Shown in pieces: positions 33,780-45,700 of a DNA stretch of 64,000 nucleotides. Below the pieces are notes generated by a model. That model did not search any database. It had not been told where the DNA came from and saw only the letters and a list, made by a program, of their open reading frames with translations. Each line of letters opens with the position of its first letter. Position 1 is the stretch's first letter. The translations under genes and the position numbers were made by a program. Source of the DNA: Ariolimax columbianus (taxonomy: Eukaryota; Mollusca; Gastropoda; Stylommatophora; Arionidae); contig JAVGWX010000012.1 in assembly GCA_036924085.1 (NCBI GenBank), positions 847,501 through 911,500 of the forward strand, in the 5' to 3' direction.

Positions 33780-36700
33780 TGTGTAAGTTGGTCCTGTGTT
33801 AGTTGGACCTGTGTTAGTTGGTCCTGTGTTAGTTGGTCCTGTGTTAGTTGGTCCTGTGTTAGTTGGTCCTGTGTTAGTTGGACCTGTGTTAGTTGGTCCT
33901 GTGTTAGTTGGTCCTGTGTTGACCTGTGTTAGTTGGACCTGTGTTAGTTGGTCCTGTGTTAGTTGGTCCTGTGTTGACCTGTGTTAGTTGGACCTGTGTT
34001 AGTTGGTCTTGTGTTAGTTGGTCCTGTGTTAGTTGGATCTGTGTTAGTTGGTCCTGTGTTGACCTGTGTTAGTTAGTCCTGTGTTAGTTGGTCCTGTTTT
34101 AGTTGGTCCTGTGTTGACCTGTGTTAGTTTGTCCTGTGTTAGTTGGTCCTGTGTTAGTTTGTCCTGTGTTAGTTGGTCCTGTGTTGACCTGTGTTAGTTG
34201 GTCCTGTGTAAGCTGGTCGTGTGTTATTTGGTCATGTGTTAGTTAGTCCTGTGTCAGTTTGTCCTGTGTTAGTTTGTCCTGTGTTAGTTGGTCCTGTGTT
34301 GTCCTGTGTTAGTTGGTCCTGTGTTAGTTGGTCCTGTGTTAGTTGGTCCTGTGTTAGTTGGTCCTGTGTTAGTTGGACCTGTGTTAATTGGTCCTGTGTT
34401 GACCTGTGTTAGTTGGTCCTGTGTTGACCTGTGTTAGTTGGTCCTGTGTTAGTTGGTCCTGTGTTGACCTGTGTTAGTTGGTCCTGTGTTAGCTGGTCGT
34501 GTGTTAGTTGGTCCTGTGTTAGTTGGACCTGTGTTAATTGGTCCTGTGTTGACCTGTGTTAGTTGGCCCTGTGTTGACCTGTGTTAGTTGGTCCTGTGTT
34601 AGTTGTTCCTGTGTTGACCTGTGTTAGTGAGTCCTGTGTTAGTTGGTCCTGTGTTGACCTGTGTTAGTTAGTCATGTGTTAGTTGGTCCTGTGTTGACCT
34701 GTGTTAGTTGGTCCTGTGTTAGTTGGTCATGTGTTAGTTAGTCCTGTGTTAGTTTGTCTTGTGTTAGTTGGTCCTGTGTTGACCTGTATTAGTTGGTCCT
34801 GTGTTAGCTGGTTGTGTGTTAGTTGGTCATGTGTTAGTTAGTCCTGTGTTAGTTTGTCCTGTGTTAGTTGGTCCTGTGTTAGTTTGTCCTGTGTTAGTTG
34901 GTCCTGTGTTGACCTGTGTTAGTTGGTCCTGTGTTAGCTGGTCGTGTGTTAGTTGGTCCTGTGTTAGTTGGACCTGTGTTAATTGGTCCTGTGTTGACCT
35001 GTGTTAGTTGGTCCTGTGTTGACCTGTGTTAGTTGGTCCTGTGTTAGTTGGTCCTGTGTTAGTTGGTCCTGTGTTAGTTGGTCCTGTGTTAGTTGGTCCT
35101 GTGTTAGTTAGACCTGTGTTAGTTGGTCCTGTGTTAGTTGGTCCTGTGTTAGTTGGTTGTGTGTTAGTTGGTCATGTGTTAGTTAGTCCTGTGTTAGTTT
35201 GTCCTGTGTTAGTTGGTCCTGTGTTAGTTTGTCCTGTGTTAGTTGGTCCTGTGTTGACCTGTGTTAGTTGGTCCTGTGTTAGTTGGTCCTGTGTTAGTTG
35301 GACCTGTGTTAGTTGGTCCTGTGTTAGTTGGTCCTGTGTTAGTTGGTCCTGTGTTAGTTGGTCCTGTGTTAGTTGGTCCTGTGTTGACCTATGTTAGTTG
35401 GACCTGTGTTAGTTGGTCCTGTGGTAGTTGGTCCTGTGTTAGTTGGTCCTGTGTTAGTTGGTCCTGTGTTGACCTGTCTTAGTTGGTCCTGTGTTAGTTG
35501 GTCCTGTGTTAGTTGGACCTGTGTTAGTTGGTCCTGTGTTGACCTGTGTTAGTTGGTCCTGTGTTAGTTGGTCCTGTGTTAGTTGGTCCTGTGTTAGTTT
35601 GTCCTGTGTTAGGTGGTCCTGTGTTAGTTGGTCATGTGTTGACCTGTGTTAGTTTGACCTGTGTTAGTTGGTCCTGTGTTAGTTGGTCCTGTGTTATTTG
35701 GACCTGTGTTAGTTGGTCCTGTGTTGACCTGTGTTTGTTGGTCCTGTGTTAGTTGGTCTTGTGTTGACCTGTGTTAGTTGGACCTGTGTTAGTTGGTCCT
35801 GTGTTAGCTGGTTGTGTGTTAGTTGGTCATGTGTTAGTTAGTCCTGTGTTAGTTTGTCCTGTGTTAGTTGGTCCTGTGTTAGTTTGTCCTGTGTTAGTTG
35901 GTCCTGTGTTAGTTGGACCTGTGTTAATTGGTCCTGTGTTGACCTGTGTTAGTTGGTTCTGTGTTGACCTGTGTTAGTTGGTCCTGTGTTAGTTGGTCCT
36001 GTGTTAGTTGGTCCTGTGTTAGTTGGTCCTGTGTTAGTTTGTCCTGTGTTAGTTGGTCCTGTGTTAGTTAGACCTGTGTTAGTTGGTCCTGTGTTAGTTG
36101 GTCCTGTGTTAGTTGGTCCTGTGTTAGTTGGTCCTGTGTTAGTTGGTCCTGTGTTAGTTTGTCCTGTGTTAGTTTGTCCTGTGTTAGTTGGTCCTGTGTT
36201 AGTTAGACCTGTGTTAGTTGGTCCTGTGTTAGTTGGTCCTGTGTTAGTTGGTCCTGTGTTAGTGGGTTCTGTGTTAGTTGGTCCTGTGTTGACCTTTGTT
36301 AGTGAGTCCTGTGTTAGTTGGTCATGTGTTGACCTGTGTTAGTTGGACCTGTGTTCGTTGATCCTGTGTTGACCTGTATTAGTTGGAACCGTGTTAGTTG
36401 GTCCTGTGTTGACCTGTGTTAGTTAGTCCTGTGTTAGTTGGTCCTGTGTTGACCTGTGTTAGTTAGTCCTGTGTTAGTTGGTCCTGTGTTGACCTGTGTT
36501 AGTTAGTCCTGTGTTAGTTGGTCCTGTGTTGACCTGTGTTAGTGAGTACTGTGTTAGTTGGTCCTGTGTTAGTTGGTCCTGTGTTGACCTGTGTTAGTTA
36601 GTCCTGTGTTAGTTGGTCCTATGTTGACCTGTGTTAGTTGGTCCTGTGTTAGTTGGTCCTGTGTTAGTTGGTCATGTGTTAGTTGGTCCTGTGTTGACCT

Positions 36701-39700
36701 GTGTTAGTAAGTCCTGTGTTAGTTGGTCCTGTGTTAGTTGGTCCATTGTTGACCTGTGTTAGTTGGACCTGTGTTAGTTGGTCCTGTGTTGACCTGTGTT
36801 AGTTGGACCTGTGTTAGTTGGTCCTGTGTTAGTTGGTCCTGTGTTGACCTGTGTTAGTTAGTCCTGTGTTAGTTGGTCCTGTGTTAGTTTGTCCTGTGTT
36901 AGTTGGTCCTGTGTTAGTTTGTCCTGTGTTAGTTGGTCCTTTTTTAGTAGTCCTATGTTAACCTGTGTTAGTTGGTCCTGTGTTAGTTGGTCATGTGTTA
37001 GTTAGTCCTGTGTTAGTTTGTCTTGTGTTAGTTGGTCCTGTGCTGTGTTGACCTGTATTAGTTGGTCCTGTGTTAGCTGGTTGTGTGTTAGTTGGTCATG
37101 TGTTAGTTAGTCCTGGGTTAGTTGGTCCTGTGTTAGTTTGTCCTGTGTTAGTTGGTCCTGTGTTGACCTGTGTTAGTTGGTCCTGTGTTAGCTGGTCGTG
37201 TGTTATTTGGTCAAGTGTTAGTTAGTCCTGTGTTAGTTTGTCTTGTGTTAGTTTATCCTGTGTTAGTTGGTCCTGTGTTGTCCTGTGTTAGTTGGACCTG
37301 TGTTAGTTGGTCCTGTGTTAGTTGGTCCTTTGTTGACCTGTGTTAGTTGGTCCTGTGTTAGTTGGTCCTGTGTTAGTTGGTCCTGTGTTAGTTGGACCTG
37401 TGCTAATTGGTCCTGTGTTGACCTGTGTTAGTTGGTCCTGTGTTGACCTGTGTTAGTTGGTCCTCTGTTAGTTGGTCCTGTGTTAGTTGGTCCTGTGTTC
37501 GTTGGTCCTGTGTTAGTTGGACCTGTGCTAATTGGTCCTGTGTTGACCTGTGTTAGTTGGTCCTGTGTTGACCTGTGTTAGTTTGTCTTGTGTTAGTTGG
37601 TCCTGTGTTGACCTGTATTAGTTGGTCCTGTGTTAGCTGGTTGTGTGTTAGTTGGTCATGTGTTAGTTAGTCCTGTGTTAGTTTGTCCTGTGTTAGTTGG
37701 TCCTGTGTTAGTTTGTCCTGTGTTAGTTGGTCCTGTGTTGACCTGTGTTAGTTGGTCCTGTGTTAGCTGGTCGTGTGTTAGTTGGTCCTGTGTTAGTTGG
37801 ACCTGTGTTAATTGGTCCTGTGTTGACCTGTGTTAGTTGGTCCTGTGTTGACCTGTGTTAGTTGGTCCTGTGTTAGTTGGTCCTGTGTTAGTTGGTCCTG
37901 TGTTAGTTGGTCCTGTGTTAGTTAGACCTGTGTTAGTTGGTCCTGTGTTAGTTGGTCCTGTGTTAGTTGGTTGTGTGTTAGTTGGTCATGTGTTAGTTAG
38001 TCCTGTGTTAGTTTGTCCTGTGTTAGTTGGTCCTGTGTTAGTTTGTCCTGTGTTAGTTGGTCCTGTGTTGACCTGTGTTAGTTGGTCCTGTGTTAGTTGG
38101 TCCTGTGTTAGTTGGACCTGTGTTAGTTGGTCCTGTGTTAGTTGGTCCTGTGTTAGTTGGTCCTGTGTTAGTTGGTCCTGTGTTAGTTGGTCCTGTGTTA
38201 GTTGGTCCTGTGTTGACCTATGTTAGTTGGACCTGTGTTAGTTGGTCCTGTGGTAGTTGGTCCTGTGTTAGTTGGTCCTGTGCTAGTTGGTCCTGTGTTG
38301 ACCTGTCTTAGTTGGTCCTGTGTTAGTTGGTCCTGTGTTAGTTGGACCTGTGTTAGTTGGTCCTGTGTTGACCTGTGTTAGTTGGTCCTGTGTTAGTTGG
38401 TCCTGTGTTAGTTGGTCCTGTGTTAGTTTGTCCTGTGTTAGGTGGTCCTGTGTTAGTTGGTCATGTGTTGACCTGTGTTAGTTTGACCTGTGTTAGTTGG
38501 TCCTGTGTTAGTTGGTCCTGTGTTATTTGGACCTGTGTTAGTTGGTCCTGTGTTGACCTGTGTTTGTTGGTCCTGTGTTAGTTGGTCTTGTGTTGACCTG
38601 TGTTAGTTGGACCTGTGTTAGTTGGTCCTGTGTTAGCTGGTTGTGTGTTAGTTGGTCATGTGTTAGTTAGTCCTGTGTTAGTTTGTCCTGTGTTAGTTGG
38701 TCCTGTGTTAGTTTGTCCTGTGTTAGTTGGTCCTGTGTTAGTTGGACCTGTGTTAATTGGTCCTGTGTTGACCTGTGTTAGTTGGTTCTGTGTTGACCTG
38801 TGTTAGTTGGTCCTGTGTTAGTTGGTCCTGTGTTAGTTGGTCCTGTGTTAGTTTGTCCTGTGTTAGTTGGTCCTGTGTTAGTTAGACCTGTGTTAGTTGG
38901 TCCTGTGTTAGTTGGTCCTGTGTTAGTTGGTCCTGTGTTAGTTGGTCCTGTGTTAGTTGGTCCTGTGTTAGTTTGTCCTGTGTTAGTTTGTCCTGTGTTA
39001 GTTGGTCCTGTGTTAGTTAGACCTGTGTTAGTTGGTCCTGTGTTAGTTGGTCCTGTGTTAGTTGGTCCTGTGTTAGTGGGTTCTGTGTTAGTTGGTCCTG
39101 TGTTGACCTTTGTTAGTGAGTCCTGTGTTAGTTGGTCATGTGTTGACCTGTGTTAGTTGGACCTGTGTTCGTTGATCCTGTGTTGACCTGTATTAGTTGG
39201 ACCTGTGTTAGTTGGTCCTGTGTTGACCTGTGTTAGTTAGTCCTGTGTTAGTTGGTCCTGTGTTGACCTGTGTTAGTTAGTCCTGTGTTAGTTGGTCCTG
39301 TGTTGACCTGTGTTAGTTAGTCCTGTGTTAGTTGGTCCTGTGTTGACCTGTGTTAGTGAGTACTGTGTTAGTTGGTCCTGTGTTAGTTGGTCCTGTGTTG
39401 ACCTGTGTTAGTTAGTCCTGTGTTAGTTGGTCCTATGTTGACCTGTGTTAGTTGGTCCTGTGTTAGTTGGTCCTGTGTTAGTTGGTCATGTGTTAGTTGG
39501 TCCTGTGTTGACCTGTGTTAGTAAGTCCTGTGTTAGTTGGTCCTGTGTTAGTTGGTCCATTGTTGACCTGTGTTAGTTGGACCTGTGTTAGTTGGTCCTG
39601 TGTTGACCTGTGTTAGTTGGACCTGTGTTAGTTGGTCCTGTGTTAGTTGGTCCTGTGTTGACCTGTGTTAGTTAGTCCTGTGTTAGTTGGTCCTGTGTTA

Positions 39701-42700
39701 GTTTGTCCTGTGTTAGTTGGTCCTGTGTTAGTTTGTCCTGTGTTAGTTGGTCCTTTTTTAGTAGTCCTATGTTGACCTGTGTTAGTTGGTCCTGTGTTAG
39801 TTGGTCATGTGTTAGTTAGTCCTGTGTTAGTTTGTCTTGTGTTAGTTGGTCCTGTGCTGTGTTGACCTGTATTAGTTGGTCCTGTGTTAGCTGGTTGTGT
39901 GTTAGTTGGTCATGTGTTAGTTAGTCCTGGGTTAGTTGGTCCTGTGTTAGTTTGTCCTGTGTTAGTTGGTCCTGTGTTGACCTGTGTTAGTTGGTCCTGT
40001 GTTAGCTGGTCGTGTGTTATTTGGTCAAGTGTTAGTTAGTCCTGTGTTAGTTTATCCTGTGTTAGTTGGTCCTGTGTTGTCCTGTGTTAGTTGGACCTGT
40101 GTTAGTTGGTCCTGTGTTAGTTGGTCCTTTTTTGACCTGTGTTAGTTGGTCCTGTGTTAGTTGGTCCTGTGTTCGTTGGTCCTGTGTTAGTTGGTCCTGT
40201 GTTAGTTGGACCTGTGCTAATTGGTCCTGTGTTGACCTGTGTTAGTTGGTCCTGTGTTGACCTGTGTTAGTTGGTCCTGTGTTAGTTGGTCCTGTGTTAG
40301 TTGGTCCTGTGTTCGTTGGTCCTGTGTTAGTTGGACCTGTGCTAATTGGTCCTGTGTTGACCTGTGTTAGTTGGTCCTGTGTTGACCTGTGTTAGTTTGT
40401 CTTGTGTTAGTTGGTCCTGTGTTGACCTGTATTAGTTGGTCCTGTGTTAGCTGGTTGTGTGTTAGTTGGTCATGTGTTAGTTAGTCCTGTGTTAGTTTGT
40501 CCTGTGTTAGTTGGTCCTGTGTTAGTTTGTCCTGTGTTAGTTGGTCCTGTGTTGACCTGTGTTAGTTGGTCCTGTGTTAGCTGGTCGTGTGTTAGTTGGT
40601 CCTGTGTTAGTTGGACCTGTGTTAATTGGTCCTGTGTTGACCTGTGTTAGTTGGTCCTGTGTTGACCTGTGTTAGTTGGTCCTGTGTTAGTTGGTCCTGT
40701 GTTAGTTGGTCCTGTGTTAGTTGGTCCTGTGTTAGTTTGTCCTGTGTTAGTTTGTCCTGTGTTAGTTGGTCCTGTGTTAGTTAGACCTGTGTTAGTTGGT
40801 CCTGTGTTAGTTGGTCCTGTGTTAGTTGGTTGTGTGTTAGTTGGTCATGTGTTAGTTAGTCCTGTGTTAGTTTGTCCTGTGTTAGTTGGTCCTGTGTTAG
40901 TTTGTCCTGTGTTAGTTGGTCCTGTGTTGACCTGTGTTAGTTGGTCCTGTGTTAGCTGGTCGTGTGTTAGTTGGTCCTGTGTTAGTTGGACCTGTGTTAA
41001 TTGGTCCTGTGTTGACATATGTTAGTTGGTCCTGTGTTAGTTGGTCCTGTGTTAGTTGGTCCTGTGTTAGTTGGACCTGTGTTAGTTGGTCCTGTGTTAG
41101 TTGGTCCTGTGTTAGTTGGTCCTGTGTTAGTTGGTCCTGTGTTGACCTGTCTTAGTTGGTCCTGTGTTAGTTGGTCCTGTGTTAGTTGGACCTGTGTTAG
41201 TTGGTCCTGTGTTGACCTGTGTTAGTTGGTCCTGTGTTATTTGGTCCTGTGTTGACCTGTGTTAGTTGGACCTGTGTTAGTTGGTCCTGTGTTAGTTGGT
41301 CCTGTGTTAATTGGTCCTGTATTAGTTGGTCCTGTGTTAGTTTGTCCTGTGTTAGTTGGTCCTGTGTTAGTTGGTCATGTGTTGACCTGTGTTAGTTTGA
41401 CCTGTGTTAGTTGGTCCTGTGTTAGTTGGTCCTGTGTTATTTGGACCTGTGTTAGTTGGTCCTGTGTTGACCTGTGTTTGTTGGTCCTGTGTTAGTTGGT
41501 CTTGTGTTGACCTGTGTTAGTTGGACCTGTGTTAGTTGGTCCTGTGTTAGTTTGTCCTGTGTTAGTTGGTCCTGTGTTAGTTGGTCCTGTGTTAGTTGGT
41601 CCTGTTTTAGTTGGTCCTGTGTTGATCTGTGTTAGTTGGTCCTGTGATGACCTGTGTTAGTTGGTCATGTGTTAGTTAGTCCTGTGTTAGTTGGTCCTGT
41701 GTTAGTTGGTCCTGTGTTAGTTTGTTCTGTGTTAGTTGGTCCTGTGTTAGTTTGTCCTGAGTTAGTTGGTCCTTTTTTAGTAGTCCTATGTTGACCTGTG
41801 TTAGTTGGTCCTGTGTTAGTTGGTCATGTGTTAGTTAGTCCTGTGTTAGTTTGTCTTGTGTTAGTTGGTCCTGTGCTGTGTTGACCTGTATTAGTTGGTC
41901 CTGTGTTAGCTGGTTGTGTGTTAGTTGGTCATGTGTTAGTTAGTCCTGTGTTAGTTTGTCCTCTGTTAGTTGGTCCTGTGTTAGTTTGTCCTGTGTTAGT
42001 TTGTCCTGTGTTAGTTGGACCTGTGTTAATTGGTCCTGTGTTGACCTGTGTTAGTTGGTCCTGTGTTGACCTGTGTTAGTTGGTCCTGTGTTAGTTGGTC
42101 CTGTGTTAGTTGGTCCTGTGTTAGTTGGTCCTGTGTTAGTTAGACCTGTGTTAGTTGGTCCTGTGTTAGTTGGTCCTGTGTTAGTTGGTCCTGTGTTAGT
42201 TGGTCCTGTGTTAGTTGGTCCTGTGTTAGTTGGTCCTGTGTTAGTTTGTCCTGTGTTAGTTGGTCCTGTGTTAGTTAGACCTGTGTTAGTTGGTCCTGTG
42301 TTAGTTGGTCCTGTGTTAGTGGGTCCTGTGTTAGTTGGTCTTGTGTTGACCTTTGTTAGTGAGTCCTGTGTTAGTTGGTCATGTGTTGACCTGTGTTAGT
42401 TGGACCTGTGTTCGTTGATCCTGTGTTGACCTGTGTTAGTTGGACCTGTGTTAGTTGGTCCTGTGTTGACCTGTGTTAGTTAGTCCTGTGTTAGTTGGTC
42501 CTGTGTTGACCTGTGTTAGTGAGTCCTGTGTTAGTTGGTCCTGTGTTGACCTGTGTTAGTTAGTCCTGTGTTAGTTGGTCCTGTGTTGACCTGTGTTAGT
42601 GAGTACTGTGTTAGTTGGTCCTGTGTTAGTTGGTCCTGTGTTGACCTGTGTTAGTTAGTCCTGTGTTAGTTGGTCCTGTGTTGACCTGTGTTAGTTGGTC

Positions 42701-45700
42701 CTGTGTTAGTTGGTCATGTGTTAGTTTGTCCTGTGTTGACCTGTGTTAGTTGGTCCATTGTTGACCTGTGTTAGTTGGTCCTGTGTTGACCTGTGTTAGT
42801 TGGACCTGTGTTAGTTGGTCCTGTGTTGACCTGTGTTAGTTAGTCCTGTGTTAGTTGGTCCTGTGTTAGTTGGTACTGTGTTAGTTTGTCCTGTGTTAGT
42901 TGGTCCTGTGTTAGTTTGTCCTGTGTTAGTTGGTCCTTTTTTAGTAGTCCTATGTTGACCTGTGTTAGTTGGTCCTGTGTTAGTTGGTCATGTGTTAGTT
43001 AGTCCTGTGTTAGTTTGTCTTGTGTTAGTTGGTCCTGTGCTGTGTTGACCTGTATTAGTTGGTCCTGTGTTAGCTGGTCGTGTGTTATTTGGTCAAGTGT
43101 TAGTTAGTCCTGTGTTAGTTTGTCCTGTGTTAGTTTATCCTGTGTTAGTTGGTCCTGTGTTGTCCTGTGTTAGTTGGTCCTGTGTTAGTTGGTCCTGTGT
43201 TAGTTGGTCCTTTGTTGACCTGTGTTAGTTGGTCCTGTGTTAGTTGGTCCTGTGTTCGTTGGTCCTGTGTTAGTTGGTCCTGTGTTAGTTGGACCTGTGC
43301 TAATTGGTCCTGTGTTGACCTGTGTTAGTTGGTCCTGTGTTGACCTGTGTTAGTTGGTCCTGTGTTAGTTGGTCCTGTGTTAGTTGGTCCTGTGTTAGTT
43401 TGTCCTGTGTTAGTTTGTCCTGTGTTAGTTGGTCCTGTGTTAGTTCGACCTGTGTTAGTTGGTCCTGTGTTAGTTGGTCCTGTGTTAGTTGGTCCTGTGT
43501 TAGTTGGTCCTGTGTTAGTTTGTCCTGTGTTAGTTTGTCCTGTGTTAGTTGGTCCTGTGTTAGTTAGACCTGTGTTAGTTGGTCCTGTGTTAGTTGGTCC
43601 TGTGTTAGTTGGTCCTGTGTTAGTTGGTCCTGTGTTAGTTTGTCCTGTGTTAGTTTGTCCTGTGTTAGTTGGTCCTGTGTTAGTTAGACCTGTGTTAGTT
43701 GGTCCTGTGTTAGTTGGTCCTGTGTTAGTTGGTCCTGTGTTAGTGGGTTCTGTGTTAGTTGGTCCTGTGTTGACCTTTGTTAGTGAGTCCTGTGTTAGTT
43801 GGTCATGTGTTGACCTGTGTTAGTTGGACCTGTGTTCGTTGATCCTGTGTTGACCTGTATTAGTTGGACCTGTGTTAGTTGGTCCTGTGTTGACCTGTGT
43901 TAGTTAGTCCTGTGTTAGTTGGTCCTGTGTTGACCTGTGTTAGTTAGTCCTGTGTTAGTTGGTCCTGTGTTGACCTGTGTTAGTTAGTCCTGTGTTAGTT
44001 GGTCCTGTGTTGACCTGTGTTAGTGAGTACTGTGTTAGTTGGTCCTGTGTTAGTTGGTCCTGTGTTGACCTGTGTTAGTTAGTCCTGTGTTAGTTGGTCC
44101 TATGTTGACCTGTGTTAGTTGGTCCTGTGTTAGTTGGTCCTGTGTTAGTTGGTCATGTGTTAGTTGGTCCTGTGTTGACCTGTGTTAGTAAGTCCTGTGT
44201 TAGTTGGTCCTGTGTTAGTTGGTCCATTGTTGACCTGTGTTAGTTGGACCTGTGTTAGTTGGTCCTGTGTTGACCTGTGTTAGTTGGACCTGTGTTAGTT
44301 GGTCCTGTGTTAGTTGGTCCTGTGTTGACCTGTGTTAGTTAGTCCTGTGTTAGTTGGTCCTGTGTTAGTTTGTCCTGTGTTAGTTGGTCCTGTGTTAGTT
44401 TGTCCTGTGTTAGTTGGTCCTTTTTTAGTAGTCCTATGTTGACCTGTGTTAGTTGGTCCTGTGTTAGTTGGTCATGTGTTAGTTAGTCCTGTGTTAGTTT
44501 GTCTTGTGTTAGTTGGTCCTGTGCTGTGTTGACCTGTATTAGTTGGTCCTGTGTTAGCTGGTTGTGTGTTAGTTGGTCATGTGTTAGTTAGTCCTGGGTT
44601 AGTTGGTCCTGTGTTAGTTTGTCCTGTGTTAGTTGGTCCTGTGTTGACCTGTGTTAGTTGGTCCTGTGTTAGCTGGTCGTGTGTTATTTGGTCAAGTGTT
44701 AGTTAGTCCTGTGTTAGTTTATCCTGTGTTAGTTGGTCCTGTGTTGTCCTGTGTTAGTTGGACCTGTGTTAGTTGGTCCTGTGTTAGTTGGTCCTTTTTT
44801 GACCTGTGTTAGTTGGTCCTGTGTTAGTTGGTCCTGTGTTCGTTGGTCCTGTGTTAGTTGGTCCTGTGTTAGTTGGACCTGTGCTAATTGGTCCTGTGTT
44901 GACCTGTGTTAGTTGGTCCTGTGTTGACCTGTGTTAGTTGGTCCTGTGTTAGTTGGTCCTGTGTTAGTTGGTCCTGTGTTCGTTGGTCCTGTGTTAGTTG
45001 GACCTGTGCTAATTGGTCCTGTGTTGACCTGTGTTAGTTGGTCCTGTGTTGACCTGTGTTAGTTTGTCTTGTGTTAGTTGGTCCTGTGTTGACCTGTATT
45101 AGTTGGTCCTGTGTTAGCTGGTTGTGTGTTAGTTGGTCATGTGTTAGTTAGTCCTGTGTTAGTTTGTCCTGTGTTAGTTGGTCCTGTGTTAGTTTGTCCT
45201 GTGTTAGTTGGTCCTGTGTTGACCTGTGTTAGTTGGTCCTGTGTTAGCTGGTCGTGTGTTAGTTGGTCCTGTGTTAGTTGGACCTGTGTTAATTGGTCCT
45301 GTGTTGACCTGTGTTAGTTGGTCCTGTGTTGACCTGTGTTAGTTGGTCCTGTGTTAGTTGGTCCTGTGTTAGTTGGTCCTGTGTTAGTTGGTCCTGTGTT
45401 AGTTTGTCCTGTGTTAGTTTGTCCTGTGTTAGTTGGTCCTGTGTTAGTTAGACCTGTGTTAGTTGGTCCTGTGTTAGTTGGTCCTGTGTTAGTTGGTTGT
45501 GTGTTAGTTGGTCATGTGTTAGTTAGTCCTGTGTTAGTTTGTCCTGTGTTAGTTGGTCCTGTGTTAGTTTGTCCTGTGTTAGTTGGTCCTGTGTTGACCT
45601 GTGTTAGTTGGTCCTGTGTTAGCTGGTCGTGTGTTAGTTGGTCCTGTGTTAGTTGGACCTGTGTTAATTGGTCCTGTGTTGACATATGTTAGTTGGTCCT